NCBI GenBank assembly: GCA_023392125.1
Contig: JAEVZS010000002.1
Span: 1 to 64,000, forward strand
Length of the DNA stretch: 64,000 bases
Direction: 5' to 3'
From: Bacteroidota bacterium
GTDB lineage: Bacteria > Bacteroidota > Bacteroidia > Cytophagales > Cytophagaceae
Under the pieces are notes generated by a model. It did no database searches. It was given only the letters and a program-made list of their open reading frames with translations, and was not told the DNA's origin. Every line of letters begins with the position of its first letter. Positions within the stretch are counted from its first letter, which is position 1. Both the position numbers and the translations under genes were made by a program. Shown in pieces: positions 25,525-35,008 of the stretch.

Positions 25525-25965
25525 TTATTTGCTTTGTCCCAAATAAAAGAACAATATGGTTAATATGGCAAACAAAATGGACAGGATAAAATAAAAGTTG
25601 AATTTCTCTCCAAAAAACACCACTGCCACGATAATCGAAGTAGTGATAATGGATAACACGGCATAAAGCGTATAATAGGATGCGCCGTATTTCGAATAAA
25701 GAAGATAAAAGCCAAGATAAAGGATCAATAGTCCCACCGAAGTGACAATAACCGGTTGTTTGTTTTCCAGCAGCCAGTTTTTGTAATTATCGGCAGGAAA
25801 AAAGAAGAAGCTGGGAAGCATTAACAGAACACAGCCTGTAAGGACGGAAATAGTGAACAGGAAAGGATTGGATGATGCCGCTGATTTTTTACTGCCGTAA
25901 ACAAACAGGGCATTACCAACAGAGGCAATAAAAGCGAAAATGAAAGCTCCGATGAACTGCTTCAT
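25525..25965 (-). CDS. Small drug/metabolite-transporter-like membrane protein
   Basis: A 146-residue protein with about five membrane helices, beginning MKQFIGAFIFAFIASVGNAL. It looks like a half-size EamA/SMR-type transporter: two helices, a loop with aromatic residues, then YLGFYLLYSKYGASYYTLYAVLS and FFGEKFNFYFILSI, which resembles the end-of-domain motif of DMT proteins. Such halves usually dimerise. I chose ATG 25965; the frame extends to a TTG at 25986. It is divergent from ftsH. Confidence 0.7.
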   Translation of the reverse strand: MKQFIGAFIFAFIASVGNALFVYGSKKSAASSNPFLFTISVLTGCVLLMLPSFFFFPADNYKNWLLENKQPVIVTSVGLLILYLGFYLLYSKYGASYYTLYAVLSIITTSIIVAVVFFGEKFNFYFILSILFAILTILFFYLGQSK

Positions 25966-26070
25966 AATTGAGTGAATTATCTGCAAAGTAAACTAAAATT
26001 ATGGTTTTACGTGTTAAAAAACATTTTTCAAAATGGCCGGTTAGTCTGCAATAGCACAACATCCGACTTC

Positions 26071-28005
26071 ATGAGTGACAAACGGTCTTCAAAAAATCCT
26101 AAAGAGGAAAAATCTTCGTTTTCTCCGGTGATTTTAAACTATCTTTTGATTGGTTTTTTTCTGTTTTCTCTTCTTTTCTTTTTCAACTCGTCCAAACAAA
26201 GTAAATCCATTGACTGGAAAGAATTTTCAAAGCTGATAGAGCAGAATAAAGTTGATCATATAGTCGTAATCAATCAGGAAGTTGCCGAAATATTTCTCAG
26301 GCAAGATACAGCAGACAAAAAAGGGCTGAATCTGTTTGCTTCGGAGGGGCCGGAGTATACACTCAATATTGGTAGTCCGGAAGTGTTTGAAAATAAGCTT
26401 TCTGAATTGGAAGCGAATAAAAAAGCAGAAGCCCGGACAGCTATTGCTTATGAAGTCAGGCAAAACTGGTTTACCACCCTGCTTGTATGGCTGATTCCGT
26501 TTCTGATTCTGTTTATGCTATGGCGCTGGGCGCGAAGCAGAATGAAAGGCAAGAGCGGCGGCGGAAGTATTTTTTCGTTTGGTCAATCCGGAGCGCAGCT
26601 ATTTGAAGGGCAGGGAAAGGTTCATGTTACCTTTAATGATGTAGCCGGTTTGCATGAGGCAAAGGAAGAAATGCATGAAACAGTTGATTTTCTGAAGAAA
26701 CCAGAGAGATATACCTCATTGGGAGCAAAGATTCCCAAGGGAATTTTACTTATAGGGCCTCCAGGAACCGGCAAAACTTTGCTTGCCAAAGCAATTGCCG
26801 GCGAAGCGAATGTCCCTTTCTTTTCTCTTTCAGGTTCCGAATTTGTAGAGATGTTTGTTGGAGTGGGGGCTTCCCGTGTCAGAGATTTATTTAAAAAAGC
26901 AAAGGAAAAAGCACCTTGCATAGTCTTTATTGATGAATTGGATGCAATTGGCCGGTCCAGAGGAAAGTCAGCCTCGGCTTTCGGCGGGAATGATGAAAGA
27001 GAGAGTACCCTGAATCAGATGTTAACCGAAATGGATGGTTTCAGCCCGAATTCCGGTGTAATTGTCCTGGCAGCTACCAACCGGGGAGATGTGCTGGATC
27101 AGGCCTTATTACGACCGGGGCGTTTTGACCGCCATATCTATCTTGAGCTTCCGGATCAGGAAGAGCGTATGGCAATTTTTAAAGTTCATATGGACAAGCT
27201 GAAGCTGGACGATGAGGTTGATGTTGAAATGCTCGCAGCGCAGACTCCGGGATTTTCCGGTGCAGATATTGCCAATGCCTGCAATGAAGCGGCGCTCATT
27301 GCCGCTCGTAAGAAAAGAAAAGTGGTAGGGACGGAAGAGTTTTCTCAGGCGCTTGACCGGATTATCGGAGGTATTGAGAAGAAAAACAAAGTCATTACCA
27401 ATCAGGAGCGGCGTATTGTAGCTTTTCATGAAGCAGGACATGCGTTGGCTACCTGCCTGCTGAAAGGTCTTTCTGATATTGTAAAAGTCAGTATTATACC
27501 GCGCGGGAAATCGCTCGGAGCTACCTGGCACAAACCGGAAGAGATGCAGCTGGTAAGTCTCAGACAGTTAAAAAATGATATAAGCATTCTGCTGGCGGGC
27601 AGAGTTGCAGAAGAAACCATCTTTGGTGAGGCGACTTCCGGCGCTCTTGATGATCTGGAAAAAGTAAGTAAGCACGCATATACAATTGTGGCCTATTACG
27701 GGCTGGGCGAAAAAATGGGCAATGTCAGCTATTATGATTCGAGCGGAAGGCAGGAAAACAGCTTTCAGAAACCTTATAGTGAAGAAACGGCGCGAATTAT
27801 TGATGAAGAAGTCAGAAGACTTATTGAATCATGTTATAGTCATGTCAGCGAATTGTTCAGAACTTATAAAAAACAGCTTGAGAGAATAGGTGAGATGCTT
27901 CTGGATAAGGAAGTGATCTATAAAGAAGATCTTGAAGAAGCAATAAAAGATATTAAGGGTGAGCTGCCTGTTAAAAGAAACACAACTAAACAGGAGGATA
28001 ATTAA
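26071..28005 (+). CDS. ftsH: ATP-dependent zinc metalloprotease FtsH
   Basis: A 644-residue membrane AAA+ protease that degrades misassembled membrane proteins and regulators. TM1 is near 20-38 and TM2 near 133-150, flanking a periplasmic domain. The AAA module has Walker A GPPGTGKT (229-236), Walker B IVFIDELDAIG (about 284-294) and the second region of homology RPGRFDR. The zinc protease motif HEAGH is at 453-457. I chose ATG 26071 (MSDKRSS); the frame is open back to a GTG at 25972, but those 33 residues are unlike FtsH N-termini and overlap the neighbouring promoter region. Confidence 0.97.
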   Translation: MSDKRSSKNPKEEKSSFSPVILNYLLIGFFLFSLLFFFNSSKQSKSIDWKEFSKLIEQNKVDHIVVINQEVAEIFLRQDTADKKGLNLFASEGPEYTLNIGSPEVFENKLSELEANKKAEARTAIAYEVRQNWFTTLLVWLIPFLILFMLWRWARSRMKGKSGGGSIFSFGQSGAQLFEGQGKVHVTFNDVAGLHEAKEEMHETVDFLKKPERYTSLGAKIPKGILLIGPPGTGKTLLAKAIAGEANVPFFSLSGSEFVEMFVGVGASRVRDLFKKAKEKAPCIVFIDELDAIGRSRGKSASAFGGNDERESTLNQMLTEMDGFSPNSGVIVLAATNRGDVLDQALLRPGRFDRHIYLELPDQEERMAIFKVHMDKLKLDDEVDVEMLAAQTPGFSGADIANACNEAALIAARKKRKVVGTEEFSQALDRIIGGIEKKNKVITNQERRIVAFHEAGHALATCLLKGLSDIVKVSIIPRGKSLGATWHKPEEMQLVSLRQLKNDISILLAGRVAEETIFGEATSGALDDLEKVSKHAYTIVAYYGLGEKMGNVSYYDSSGRQENSFQKPYSEETARIIDEEVRRLIESCYSHVSELFRTYKKQLERIGEMLLDKEVIYKEDLEEAIKDIKGELPVKRNTTKQEDN

Positions 28006-28038
28006 ACAGTCCTGGTTTCAGGCAAACCAGGACTGTTT
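28004..28038. terminator. Bidirectional terminator between ftsH and the MBL gene
   Basis: Perfect 15-bp stem (28004-28018 with 28024-28038; AAACAGTCC ... GGACTGTTT) with a 5-nt loop. It covers both stop codons, of ftsH at 28003-28005 and of the minus-strand gene at 28018-28020. Confidence 0.88.
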
Positions 28039-28974
28039 TCCGCGTTTTTTATCTTTATTGCCTGATAGCAGCCAAAATGCAGCCGTAATCGCAGCAATGC
28101 CTGATAGACCAATCAGCAGATTTCTGGTATTACACTGATTGTACGATTTTGTTTCATTATGAGGAAAACGAACTTTATACGGAATTTCTTTTTCAAAAAA
28201 AGACTCAATAAGTCCGCTTAGCTGTTTCCTGAGCTCTTCGCCTCTTAAAGGAATGCCATGTCCTGTGCCTGCTACTTCCGGATTCAGCGCCGCCAGCTTT
28301 TTAATGGAAGAATAAGCCTCGCGCCAGTTGGTTGTAAGGAAAGCCGGTGGTCCGTGCATTTCTTTTTTCTTAATGAAAACGGAAGACAGAGCGTCCTGAT
28401 TCGTTGTAGTAAAAGCATCGCCGGTAATCAGGATGTTATCTTTTTCTCTGTACAGTGAAATATGCCCGGGAGAATGCCCGGGAGTATGGATATATTTCCA
28501 TTTCGGAAGAAACGGGATGGAGCCGTCTACCGGTAACGCATAGACTCTTGAGCCAAGATCAATAGGACGTACCGGTATAATCCAGGTCATAAAAGAGAAG
28601 CTGGCGCCACTTTCGTCAAATGCCGATTCCGGGTAAGTTGCCCGGCCGGTTATGTATGGAATTTCCAGAGGGTGAGCGTAAACATCAGTTTCCGGCCATA
28701 TTTTTAAAAGATCGGGCAGAGCTCCTGTATGGTCAAAATGTCCGTGAGTAAGCAGAATCGCCCTTGGAGGATTGTGGGGGCCAAACAGCTCTTCCGCCTC
28801 TTTCTGAATTCTTTTTGCAGACCCCGGGAGACCTGCATCGATCAGTACCCATGGGTTATCCGGACCCGGCTGACCGATCATGTAGTGGTTAACAAACAGT
28901 ATTCTTCTTCCTGTCACATCGTCCGCAAGTGTATAAGCGGCCTTGTCCTTATCCCTGATTTTCTTTGTTAACAT
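28018..28974 (-). CDS. MBL-fold metallo-hydrolase with C-terminal membrane anchor
   Basis: A 318-residue metallo-beta-lactamase-fold protein with the metal-binding signature THGHFDHTG (about 73-81), the third-histidine block HTPGHSPGH, a bridging aspartate in LITGDAF and a late TGHG histidine. This is a glyoxalase II/lactamase-like hydrolase core. A C-terminal transmembrane helix (about 288-306, LLIGLSGIAAITAAFWLLSG) followed by a basic tail would anchor it to the inner membrane, which is unusual for the family. Substrate unknown. It is divergent from the iron/heme operon. Confidence 0.85.
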   Translation of the reverse strand: MLTKKIRDKDKAAYTLADDVTGRRILFVNHYMIGQPGPDNPWVLIDAGLPGSAKRIQKEAEELFGPHNPPRAILLTHGHFDHTGALPDLLKIWPETDVYAHPLEIPYITGRATYPESAFDESGASFSFMTWIIPVRPIDLGSRVYALPVDGSIPFLPKWKYIHTPGHSPGHISLYREKDNILITGDAFTTTNQDALSSVFIKKKEMHGPPAFLTTNWREAYSSIKKLAALNPEVAGTGHGIPLRGEELRKQLSGLIESFFEKEIPYKVRFPHNETKSYNQCNTRNLLIGLSGIAAITAAFWLLSGNKDKKRGKQSWFA

Positions 28975-29280
28975 ACGCTTATGTCATTTGATAAAGAACT
29001 CCGGGAGAATCTTCTTTGTTAAAACCCGATTTGAAGAGATTCTGCAGAGTATGCTATCTTTTGTTGCTTTTAGCTGTAAGATAATTAGTTGTCTTTTTTC
29101 TTATTCCTTTTTCAAGCTTTTATTATCTAATATTATTCTAAATAAGCTTTTAAAATATTAAGTGATTGATTTTTAGTCAATACTACTTTTATGGATATTT
29201 TTTCGTGAAAAAACTTGTCTGAAAATTCAAAAAAACACAGATTTGTACGCAGAATATATTTAGAATAAATCTAAACTAAT
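28975..29280. other. Intergenic promoter region of the iron/heme operon
   Basis: A 306-bp AT-rich divergent region. It contains several TCTAA/TTAGA-type half-sites: TCTAAT at 29126-29131, TTCTAAAT at 29136-29143, and the complete dyad at 29259-29275. No ORF is credible here. Confidence 0.55.
29242..29275 (+). promoter_or_regulatory. Promoter with candidate iron-responsive (Fur-like) operator
   Basis: TTTG (29242-29245) lies 20 nt before TAAATCTA (29266-29273), a partial TAnnTTTG match. Overlapping the -7 region is the dyad TTTAGA-ATAAA-TCTAAA (29259-29275), 6-bp perfect arms extendable to 7 of 8. The genes it precedes look iron/heme-related, so a Fur or similar repressor is a reasonable inference. 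Confidence 0.5.
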
Positions 29281-30624
29281 ATGAAAAAAGTTTTACTCAT
29301 TATAGGATTGCTGAGCGGAAGTGCAAGCTTATTTGCTCAGGAAGTTGAAAATACAGTTAGCGTGGGTGCCGGCTCTGCCAATCAGGTATGGTATAGCCTG
29401 GACAACGGAGAAATGGAAACAGCGCCGCTGAGTAGCTGGGATCTGGCGTTTGGTATACCGAAGGGTTCCAAGGGACTCGGAAGTATTCATATCAACAATG
29501 TCAAAGGACTGGAATTATCGATATACCCCAACAGTACACGGGCGGGTTGGGACGATGTAAACATATCCGGTTTTGATGCCTGGCCCAAATTATACAATCT
29601 GCCATATTCCTGGAGCCATGGCGCTTTTAATATAAGTGTTGATCCGAATAACGCAATGGATTATTCATGGGGGGTATATTACATGGGGCCTGATCAGAGT
29701 AGAAACCACCATGTAATTGGTGATTCTCTGTACATAATCAAATTTTCTGACGGAAGTTACAAAAAGTTGCTACTGGATGATTATAACCCCTTAACATCAG
29801 AGTTTACATTTAAGTACGCAGATCTGGATGGTCAGAATGAGAAAGAAGTAAAGCTTGATTTTAAAGCATACTCTGACAAAGGTTTTGTGTATTATTCCAT
29901 TGAGAATAATGAAGTAGTTGATGTAGCCCCCAAAGTAACCGAATGGCAATTACTATTTACTCAGTACGTAGAGCAGATTGCAATGGGGCCAACCAATATA
30001 GTTCCATATCCTGTCACAGGAGTATTATTAAACAGCGGGGTAAAGGTTGCGGCTGTGAATAATGTCGAAGATCCGGAAAGCTACAAAGATTATGAGCAGC
30101 TGACTTTTACGGATACGATCAATAAAATCGGCTATAACTGGAAAACGTACGATATGGGTAACGGAACATATACCATATCAAAGACAGTATACTTTATACA
30201 GGTACCTCGTCTGGATGCGAATGGTACTCAGGTTACCGATGCTGCCAATAATCCGGTCTATGATGTATGGAAGCTGAGATTTACGGGATTTGGCGGAGGA
30301 GCTAACGGGAACATAACGTTTGTGAGCGAAAAACTATCCGGCAGTATACTTGGAATGGATAAAGTGTTTGCGGGACAAAACATACAGCTGTATCCCAACC
30401 CTTCCAATGCAGGGTATATAAATCTTGATTTTTCAGATTCAGGAGTTTATGGTCCGGCAACCATCTCGGTTTCCTCTCTGCAGGGTGAAAGACTTTTTGC
30501 GGCTGACTACAATCTTTCAGGCAGTCTGATGAAGCTGGAAACTTCTTCCCTCGAAAGAGGAATATATATTCTGAACATAGAAAATGCCGGTAATGTCTAT
30601 ACCCAGAAGATTGTCATTCAGTAA
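29281..30624 (+). CDS. Secreted HmuY-like heme/iron-binding protein with T9SS sorting domain
   Basis: A 447-residue protein. Signal peptide 1-20 (cleaved after FAQ). Residues ~25-355 form a beta-rich HmuY-like domain with WDLAFG, EWQLLFTQY, IGYNWKTYDMGNGTYTI and VWKLRFTGF. Residues ~365-447 form a T9SS type A sorting domain with LYPNPSN, SSLQGERLFAADYNL, ERGIYILNIE and a final KIVIQ. HmuY of Porphyromonas binds heme and passes it to the HmuR receptor. The same blocks occur in the lipoprotein at 34030-34998 of this locus, so the two are paralogues. A T9SS-exported form would work at the surface or in the medium. First gene of the operon. Confidence 0.8.
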   Translation: MKKVLLIIGLLSGSASLFAQEVENTVSVGAGSANQVWYSLDNGEMETAPLSSWDLAFGIPKGSKGLGSIHINNVKGLELSIYPNSTRAGWDDVNISGFDAWPKLYNLPYSWSHGAFNISVDPNNAMDYSWGVYYMGPDQSRNHHVIGDSLYIIKFSDGSYKKLLLDDYNPLTSEFTFKYADLDGQNEKEVKLDFKAYSDKGFVYYSIENNEVVDVAPKVTEWQLLFTQYVEQIAMGPTNIVPYPVTGVLLNSGVKVAAVNNVEDPESYKDYEQLTFTDTINKIGYNWKTYDMGNGTYTISKTVYFIQVPRLDANGTQVTDAANNPVYDVWKLRFTGFGGGANGNITFVSEKLSGSILGMDKVFAGQNIQLYPNPSNAGYINLDFSDSGVYGPATISVSSLQGERLFAADYNLSGSLMKLETSSLERGIYILNIENAGNVYTQKIVIQ

Positions 30625-30667
30625 TTAATTTATTCCCATACCTAATAGAAAATACACAGTTAGAAAA

Positions 30668-31633
30668 ATGAAAAAGCTGCTTTTTGTTATGCTGCTTGCC
30701 GGAATGACCGGTGGCAGTTTGTTTGCCCAGAAAAAATCTTCCAGAACAGTTGCTGCGGCCCCCCAGATTGAAAATGCCAAGCTTCGTCAGGATAAGGAAG
30801 CTATTAAAGCTATGGCTGGCTGCTATAAGGTTACTTTCGAGTTTGCAGAAACATTTGCTCCGGATACTGCCTACAAATACATGGACAGAAAATTTGACTG
30901 GGGAATAGAGTATGTTTTTGTGGTTGAGGAATCTGATAAAAAAGTGAGTCTGCAACATTTGCTGGTGGTCAATGATACGTTTATCGTAAAGCACTGGAGA
31001 CAGGACTGGTTGTATGAGAATACAGATCTTCTGATGTATAATAAAAACTATGAATGGAAAAAGAAAATCCTTTCGGCTGATGAGGCCAAAGGAACCTGGA
31101 CCCAGAAAGTATATCAGGTAGATGACAGTCCGAGATATGAAAGCTATGGTACATGGGTGCATGTAGACGGAAGACATTTCTGGGAGGGAACAGGTGACGC
31201 GCCGCTGCCGCGAAGAGAAGCAACCAAGCCTCGTCTGGACTACAATGTTATGCGACGTCATAGCCATATCGAGATATTCAGGGATGGCAACTGGATTCTG
31301 GAGCAGGACAACGAGAAAATTAATCGTACCGAGACCGGTGATAAATTAATCTGCTGGGAAAAAGGCTTTGAAACCTTTACCAAAGGAGATTACAACTGTC
31401 AGCCGGCAATCGACTACTGGGCTAAAAACAATAAATACTGGGCCGATGTGCGTACAGTATGGAATGAGGTTTTTGCAGCCAATAACTCATTAAAATTCCA
31501 GAGGAAAGTAGATGAAAAGATGTTGTTTGAACAACTCTTTAAGCTGGAAGGAGACATGTCTGCAAATTACAGCAGTAAGCAGGCTGTGCCTCTTATTCGC
31601 CAGACAATTGAAAAATACCTTGTAAAAGGATAA
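30668..31633 (+). CDS. DUF6607 family periplasmic protein
   Basis: A 321-residue protein with a signal peptide (1-20, cleaved after FAQ). Charged, Trp/Tyr-rich strands include MAGCYKVTFEFAETFAPDTAY, KHWRQDWLYENTDLLMY and WVHVDGRHFWEGTGDAPLPRREAT. The family is, to my knowledge, uncharacterised; the lipocalin-like strand pattern and invariant Trp/His/Arg residues suggest ligand binding. It lies between the HmuY-like and receptor genes, with 43 bp upstream and 123 bp downstream, so a part in heme or iron handling in the periplasm is inferred from context only. Confidence 0.7.
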   Translation: MKKLLFVMLLAGMTGGSLFAQKKSSRTVAAAPQIENAKLRQDKEAIKAMAGCYKVTFEFAETFAPDTAYKYMDRKFDWGIEYVFVVEESDKKVSLQHLLVVNDTFIVKHWRQDWLYENTDLLMYNKNYEWKKKILSADEAKGTWTQKVYQVDDSPRYESYGTWVHVDGRHFWEGTGDAPLPRREATKPRLDYNVMRRHSHIEIFRDGNWILEQDNEKINRTETGDKLICWEKGFETFTKGDYNCQPAIDYWAKNNKYWADVRTVWNEVFAANNSLKFQRKVDEKMLFEQLFKLEGDMSANYSSKQAVPLIRQTIEKYLVKG

Positions 31634-31756
31634 GGTTTTTATTAGGTGTGTTTTACTGTGGCAGGCGGGTAGGCCTGCTGCAGTTCCTTTAAATCCGGTT
31701 GCCTTTCTACCGGTTTCCAATATCCATCCATAATCCGGCTTCTCGGGATACAGATC

Positions 31757-34033
31757 ATGTCAATGTATTCAACAATTTTCAACTATCCGTTGCTGGTATT
31801 GCTGTATCTGACTTGTTTTTCAGGATATAGCCAGCTGATTACCGTAAAGAGCAAAACCGATCAGACGGCCCTGGGGTATGTCCATGTACAGGTCAGAAGC
31901 TTAACAAAAACGGAGTTTACGAAAGACTTCAGCACGAATGAAAGAGGTACCCTGGACCTGGGCGCTTATCTTGCCGAAGATTTATTCCCTTTTCAGATTA
32001 GAGTAATGGCTATGGGCTATCTGTCGCTGAGCGATACATTGCATGACAGAGCTTCTCTTACTTTTTTTCTCACGCTTGATCCTATTACCATGACGCCGGT
32101 GGTGCTTACCGGACAATATAAGGAAACATCAATCAGTGAGGCCGTGCATAAGGTGTCGGTGATTGATCGTAAAACCATGGACCGCATGGGCGCTGTCAAT
32201 CTCAGGGATGTATTGAACAACAGCCTTAATATACGTATGAGTCAGGATAATATATTGGGAAGCAGTATGCAGATGCAGGGAATAGGTGGAGAAAATGTAA
32301 AGTTTATGATCGATGGTGTACCGGTTATCGGAAGGCATGACGGAAATATTGATCTGACGCAGCTCAATCTCAATGATGTTGAGCGGATCGAAATCATAGA
32401 AGGCCCTATGGCTGTAAATTTCGGTACGGATGCGCTGGCAGGCGTTATCAATATCATCACCAAAAAAGATCAGAAAAAATCTCTGGAGCTGGTTTCCGAT
32501 ACCTACTACGAAAGCAACGGAACTTATAATCAGTCTGTCAGGGGAGGAGTAAAAGAGAAAAGACTTTTTGTCTCCGGAACAGTCGCCCGCAATTTCTTTG
32601 ATGGCTGGAATCCCGGTGATCCCGATTTTCAGCTGCCCAAAAGGACACTTGCAGATCATACCAGAAATAAACAGTGGAAACCCAAAGAGCAGTGGATGAC
32701 CGGGGTAAAAGTCGGTTATGCAATCAAAGAATCAAAAATTAACTACGCGTTTGATTATTTTGACGAGCTCATCCTGAACAGAGGTGAGCCAAGAGGCTCA
32801 TACAAAGAAACTGCTTTTGATGATACCTACAAGACTCGGAGGAACAATCATTCCTTTACATACTTTTCTCCGGTAGGTAAAAACAGAAGTATCAATCTTA
32901 TTGTAGCCAGAAATCACTACAACAGAGCCAAAAATACCTACCTGAAAGAGCTGACCACCCTCGGACAAATACCGACGGAAGATGCGGATGATCATGACAC
33001 GACCAATATTGTGGCCTGGCTGGCCCGGGGAACTTTTGCCAGTTTCGGAGATTCTGCCGGTGTTCAGTTTGACGCGGGATACGATATAAATTATGAGCGA
33101 TTCAAAGGACAAAGGATAGAAGGAAGTGAGCAGGCGCTTACAGATGCAGCGGTATTTTCAAGCTTTCAATATAAGCCCCTGCAAGCATTGACTATCAGGC
33201 CCGGACTACGACTGGGGTATAACTCAGCCTTTAAAAGCCCGCTTATTCCTTCTTTGAACATCCATTACAGATTGTCAGATATTGTGTTCCGGGCTTCTTA
33301 TGCAAGGGGATTTCGTGCACCGGGGCTTAAGGAACTATACCTGGACTTTGTTGATATCAATCATAATATTAAAGGAAATCCGAAGCTTGATGCAGAATAT
33401 TCACACAATTTTCAATTAGGAGCTCAGCTCAGACCAGGAAACAGGAAAGTTAAAAATATGGGTCTGGATGGTTCTGTATTTTACAATGCTATTTCCAACC
33501 TGATCAATCTTGCTGTTATCAGCGGAACAGAATATACTTATTTCAATATAGGGACTTTCAGAACACACGGGCTTAATCTGAACGGAGAGTGGCGCCATGC
33601 CAATATCGCTATCACAGCGGGAGGGTCTCTGATAGGAAGGCTGAACAAGTTAAGCGCCGGTAACACTGACCTGCCTCAGTATACTTATGCCCCTGAATGG
33701 AGACTAAGTTTTGTCTGGTCCCTTAGAAAAATCGGAGATCTGAGTGTTTTTTACAAATACAATGGGAAAATCCCCTCTTATACGGCGGATGAGGATGGAA
33801 GCATACGACAAACGGAGCTGGCAGATTACAGTATGGCAGATGCCAGCTTTACAAGGCAGTTTGTTCAAAAAAGAATTGCCCTTACCATAGGAGCTAAAAA
33901 TCTGTTCAATATTCAGCGCATTAATTCAACCTCCGTCAACTCAACGGCACATTCCGTAGCATCCGGCAGCGTTCCGGTAGGAATGGGAAGAACCTGGTTT
34001 GCGCGCTTATCTGTCAATGTAAGTAAAAGATGA
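31757..34033 (+). CDS. TonB-dependent outer-membrane receptor (HmuR-like)
   Basis: A 758-residue receptor. Signal peptide 1-~25 (ends SGYSQ), a carboxypeptidase-like extension (~27-110), a plug domain (~125-235: VHKVSVIDRKTMDRMGAVNLRDVLNN, INIITKKDQ) and a 22-strand barrel ending in FARLSVNVSKR, including the family motif RASYARGFRAPGLKELYLDF. It should import a ligand, most likely heme or an iron chelate, using TonB energy. The 5' ATG at 31757 is used (a second ATG lies two codons on). The stop overlaps the ATG of the next gene by 4 bp. Confidence 0.92.
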   Translation: MSMYSTIFNYPLLVLLYLTCFSGYSQLITVKSKTDQTALGYVHVQVRSLTKTEFTKDFSTNERGTLDLGAYLAEDLFPFQIRVMAMGYLSLSDTLHDRASLTFFLTLDPITMTPVVLTGQYKETSISEAVHKVSVIDRKTMDRMGAVNLRDVLNNSLNIRMSQDNILGSSMQMQGIGGENVKFMIDGVPVIGRHDGNIDLTQLNLNDVERIEIIEGPMAVNFGTDALAGVINIITKKDQKKSLELVSDTYYESNGTYNQSVRGGVKEKRLFVSGTVARNFFDGWNPGDPDFQLPKRTLADHTRNKQWKPKEQWMTGVKVGYAIKESKINYAFDYFDELILNRGEPRGSYKETAFDDTYKTRRNNHSFTYFSPVGKNRSINLIVARNHYNRAKNTYLKELTTLGQIPTEDADDHDTTNIVAWLARGTFASFGDSAGVQFDAGYDINYERFKGQRIEGSEQALTDAAVFSSFQYKPLQALTIRPGLRLGYNSAFKSPLIPSLNIHYRLSDIVFRASYARGFRAPGLKELYLDFVDINHNIKGNPKLDAEYSHNFQLGAQLRPGNRKVKNMGLDGSVFYNAISNLINLAVISGTEYTYFNIGTFRTHGLNLNGEWRHANIAITAGGSLIGRLNKLSAGNTDLPQYTYAPEWRLSFVWSLRKIGDLSVFYKYNGKIPSYTADEDGSIRQTELADYSMADASFTRQFVQKRIALTIGAKNLFNIQRINSTSVNSTAHSVASGSVPVGMGRTWFARLSVNVSKR

Positions 34034-34998
34034 AACATTATATACTAATCTTCGCAATCACTGTAGGATTGACGGGCTGTTTCAGGGAGGAATTGCCTGT
34101 TCCGGCTCATGAGCCTGGTGATGTGCAGGTGGGAACCGTCAGTCTTGGAGATAATTATCAGTATCAGATTTTTATTGATCTGGAAACAAACTCTGAGATA
34201 ACCAGAAACATGAAAACAGACTGGCTGCTTGCGCTGGAGGCTTCCGAAGAGGGCTCGCGCGTAAAGCTTAACAGCTCTCTGATGATTGCTGCCTGGAATA
34301 CAGGACAAACCAACTTTGCAGCGGTTACAAGTGCAGGTGGTTTTGAAGCAGGCAAAGCATGGGATGTTCCTTCCGGCAATCTGGACAGCTCAGCGCTTGC
34401 AGACTGGAAAAAAGGTACAGTGTATGTAATAGACCGTGGTTATGATGAACGAGGTAATAATCTTGGTTATTTGAAATTACAGTATCTGGAAGCTACTTCT
34501 TCGGAATACAGAATTCGTTTGGGAGATCTTTCAGCTACAGAGGGAGCTGAGGTAGTTATTCCTAAAAACCCTTTGTACAATTTTATCCATATTGATCATC
34601 TGGGCAATACTGTTCCTGTAGAGCCTGCCAAAAATCAGTGGGATCTTGTGTTTACCCAATACACACACCTCTTCACTGACATGACTCCGCTGATGCCTTA
34701 TCTGGTGGCAGGATGTCTTATTAACAGTTATGATACCTGGGTAGCTAAGGTTACAGATATAGCCTTTAAGGATATCGGATATGAAGATGTGCTGAATCTC
34801 GAAATGAGCAATGCTTCAGACGTTATCGGCTATGACTGGAAGGTTTATAGTTTTGATACAGGTTCCTATGAGGTCTATCCGGAGGTTGTATACATTATTA
34901 AAAGTCATACTGGATTCTATTACAAATTTCATTTTACGGATTTTTATAATTCAAAAGGTATCAAAGGCAATCCGGCCTGGGAGCTTCAGAAGCTCTGA
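34030..34998 (+). CDS. HmuY family lipoprotein
   Basis: A 322-residue outer-membrane lipoprotein. The signal peptide ends in the lipobox LTGC (Cys17). The mature part has the HmuY blocks QWDLVFTQYTHLF, VIGYDWKVYSFDTGSYEVYP, VVYIIKSHTGFYYKFHFTDFY and a C-terminal WELQKL. It overlaps the receptor gene by 4 bp, as in Porphyromonas hmuYR-type loci. It would bind heme at the surface and hand it to the adjacent receptor. Which residues coordinate the iron cannot be assigned by eye. Confidence 0.88.
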   Translation: MKHYILIFAITVGLTGCFREELPVPAHEPGDVQVGTVSLGDNYQYQIFIDLETNSEITRNMKTDWLLALEASEEGSRVKLNSSLMIAAWNTGQTNFAAVTSAGGFEAGKAWDVPSGNLDSSALADWKKGTVYVIDRGYDERGNNLGYLKLQYLEATSSEYRIRLGDLSATEGAEVVIPKNPLYNFIHIDHLGNTVPVEPAKNQWDLVFTQYTHLFTDMTPLMPYLVAGCLINSYDTWVAKVTDIAFKDIGYEDVLNLEMSNASDVIGYDWKVYSFDTGSYEVYPEVVYIIKSHTGFYYKFHFTDFYNSKGIKGNPAWELQKL

Positions 34999-35008
34999 TT
35001 ATCGGACA

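Noticed and set aside
25972..26070. N-terminal extension of FtsH from GTG 25972
   Set aside because: The 33 residues are unlike FtsH N-termini and overlap the divergent gene's start region; ATG 26071 is better.
30614..31267. 217-residue ORF antisense to the DUF6607 gene
   Set aside because: Composition (Phe/His/Ile/Ser-rich, no domain) marks it as a shadow; the plus frame has signal peptide and operon fit.
31661..31678. GCAGGC/GCCTGC hairpin between the DUF6607 and receptor genes as a terminator
   Set aside because: No T run follows and the downstream receptor gene is in the same operon; it may be an RNA-processing hairpin at most.
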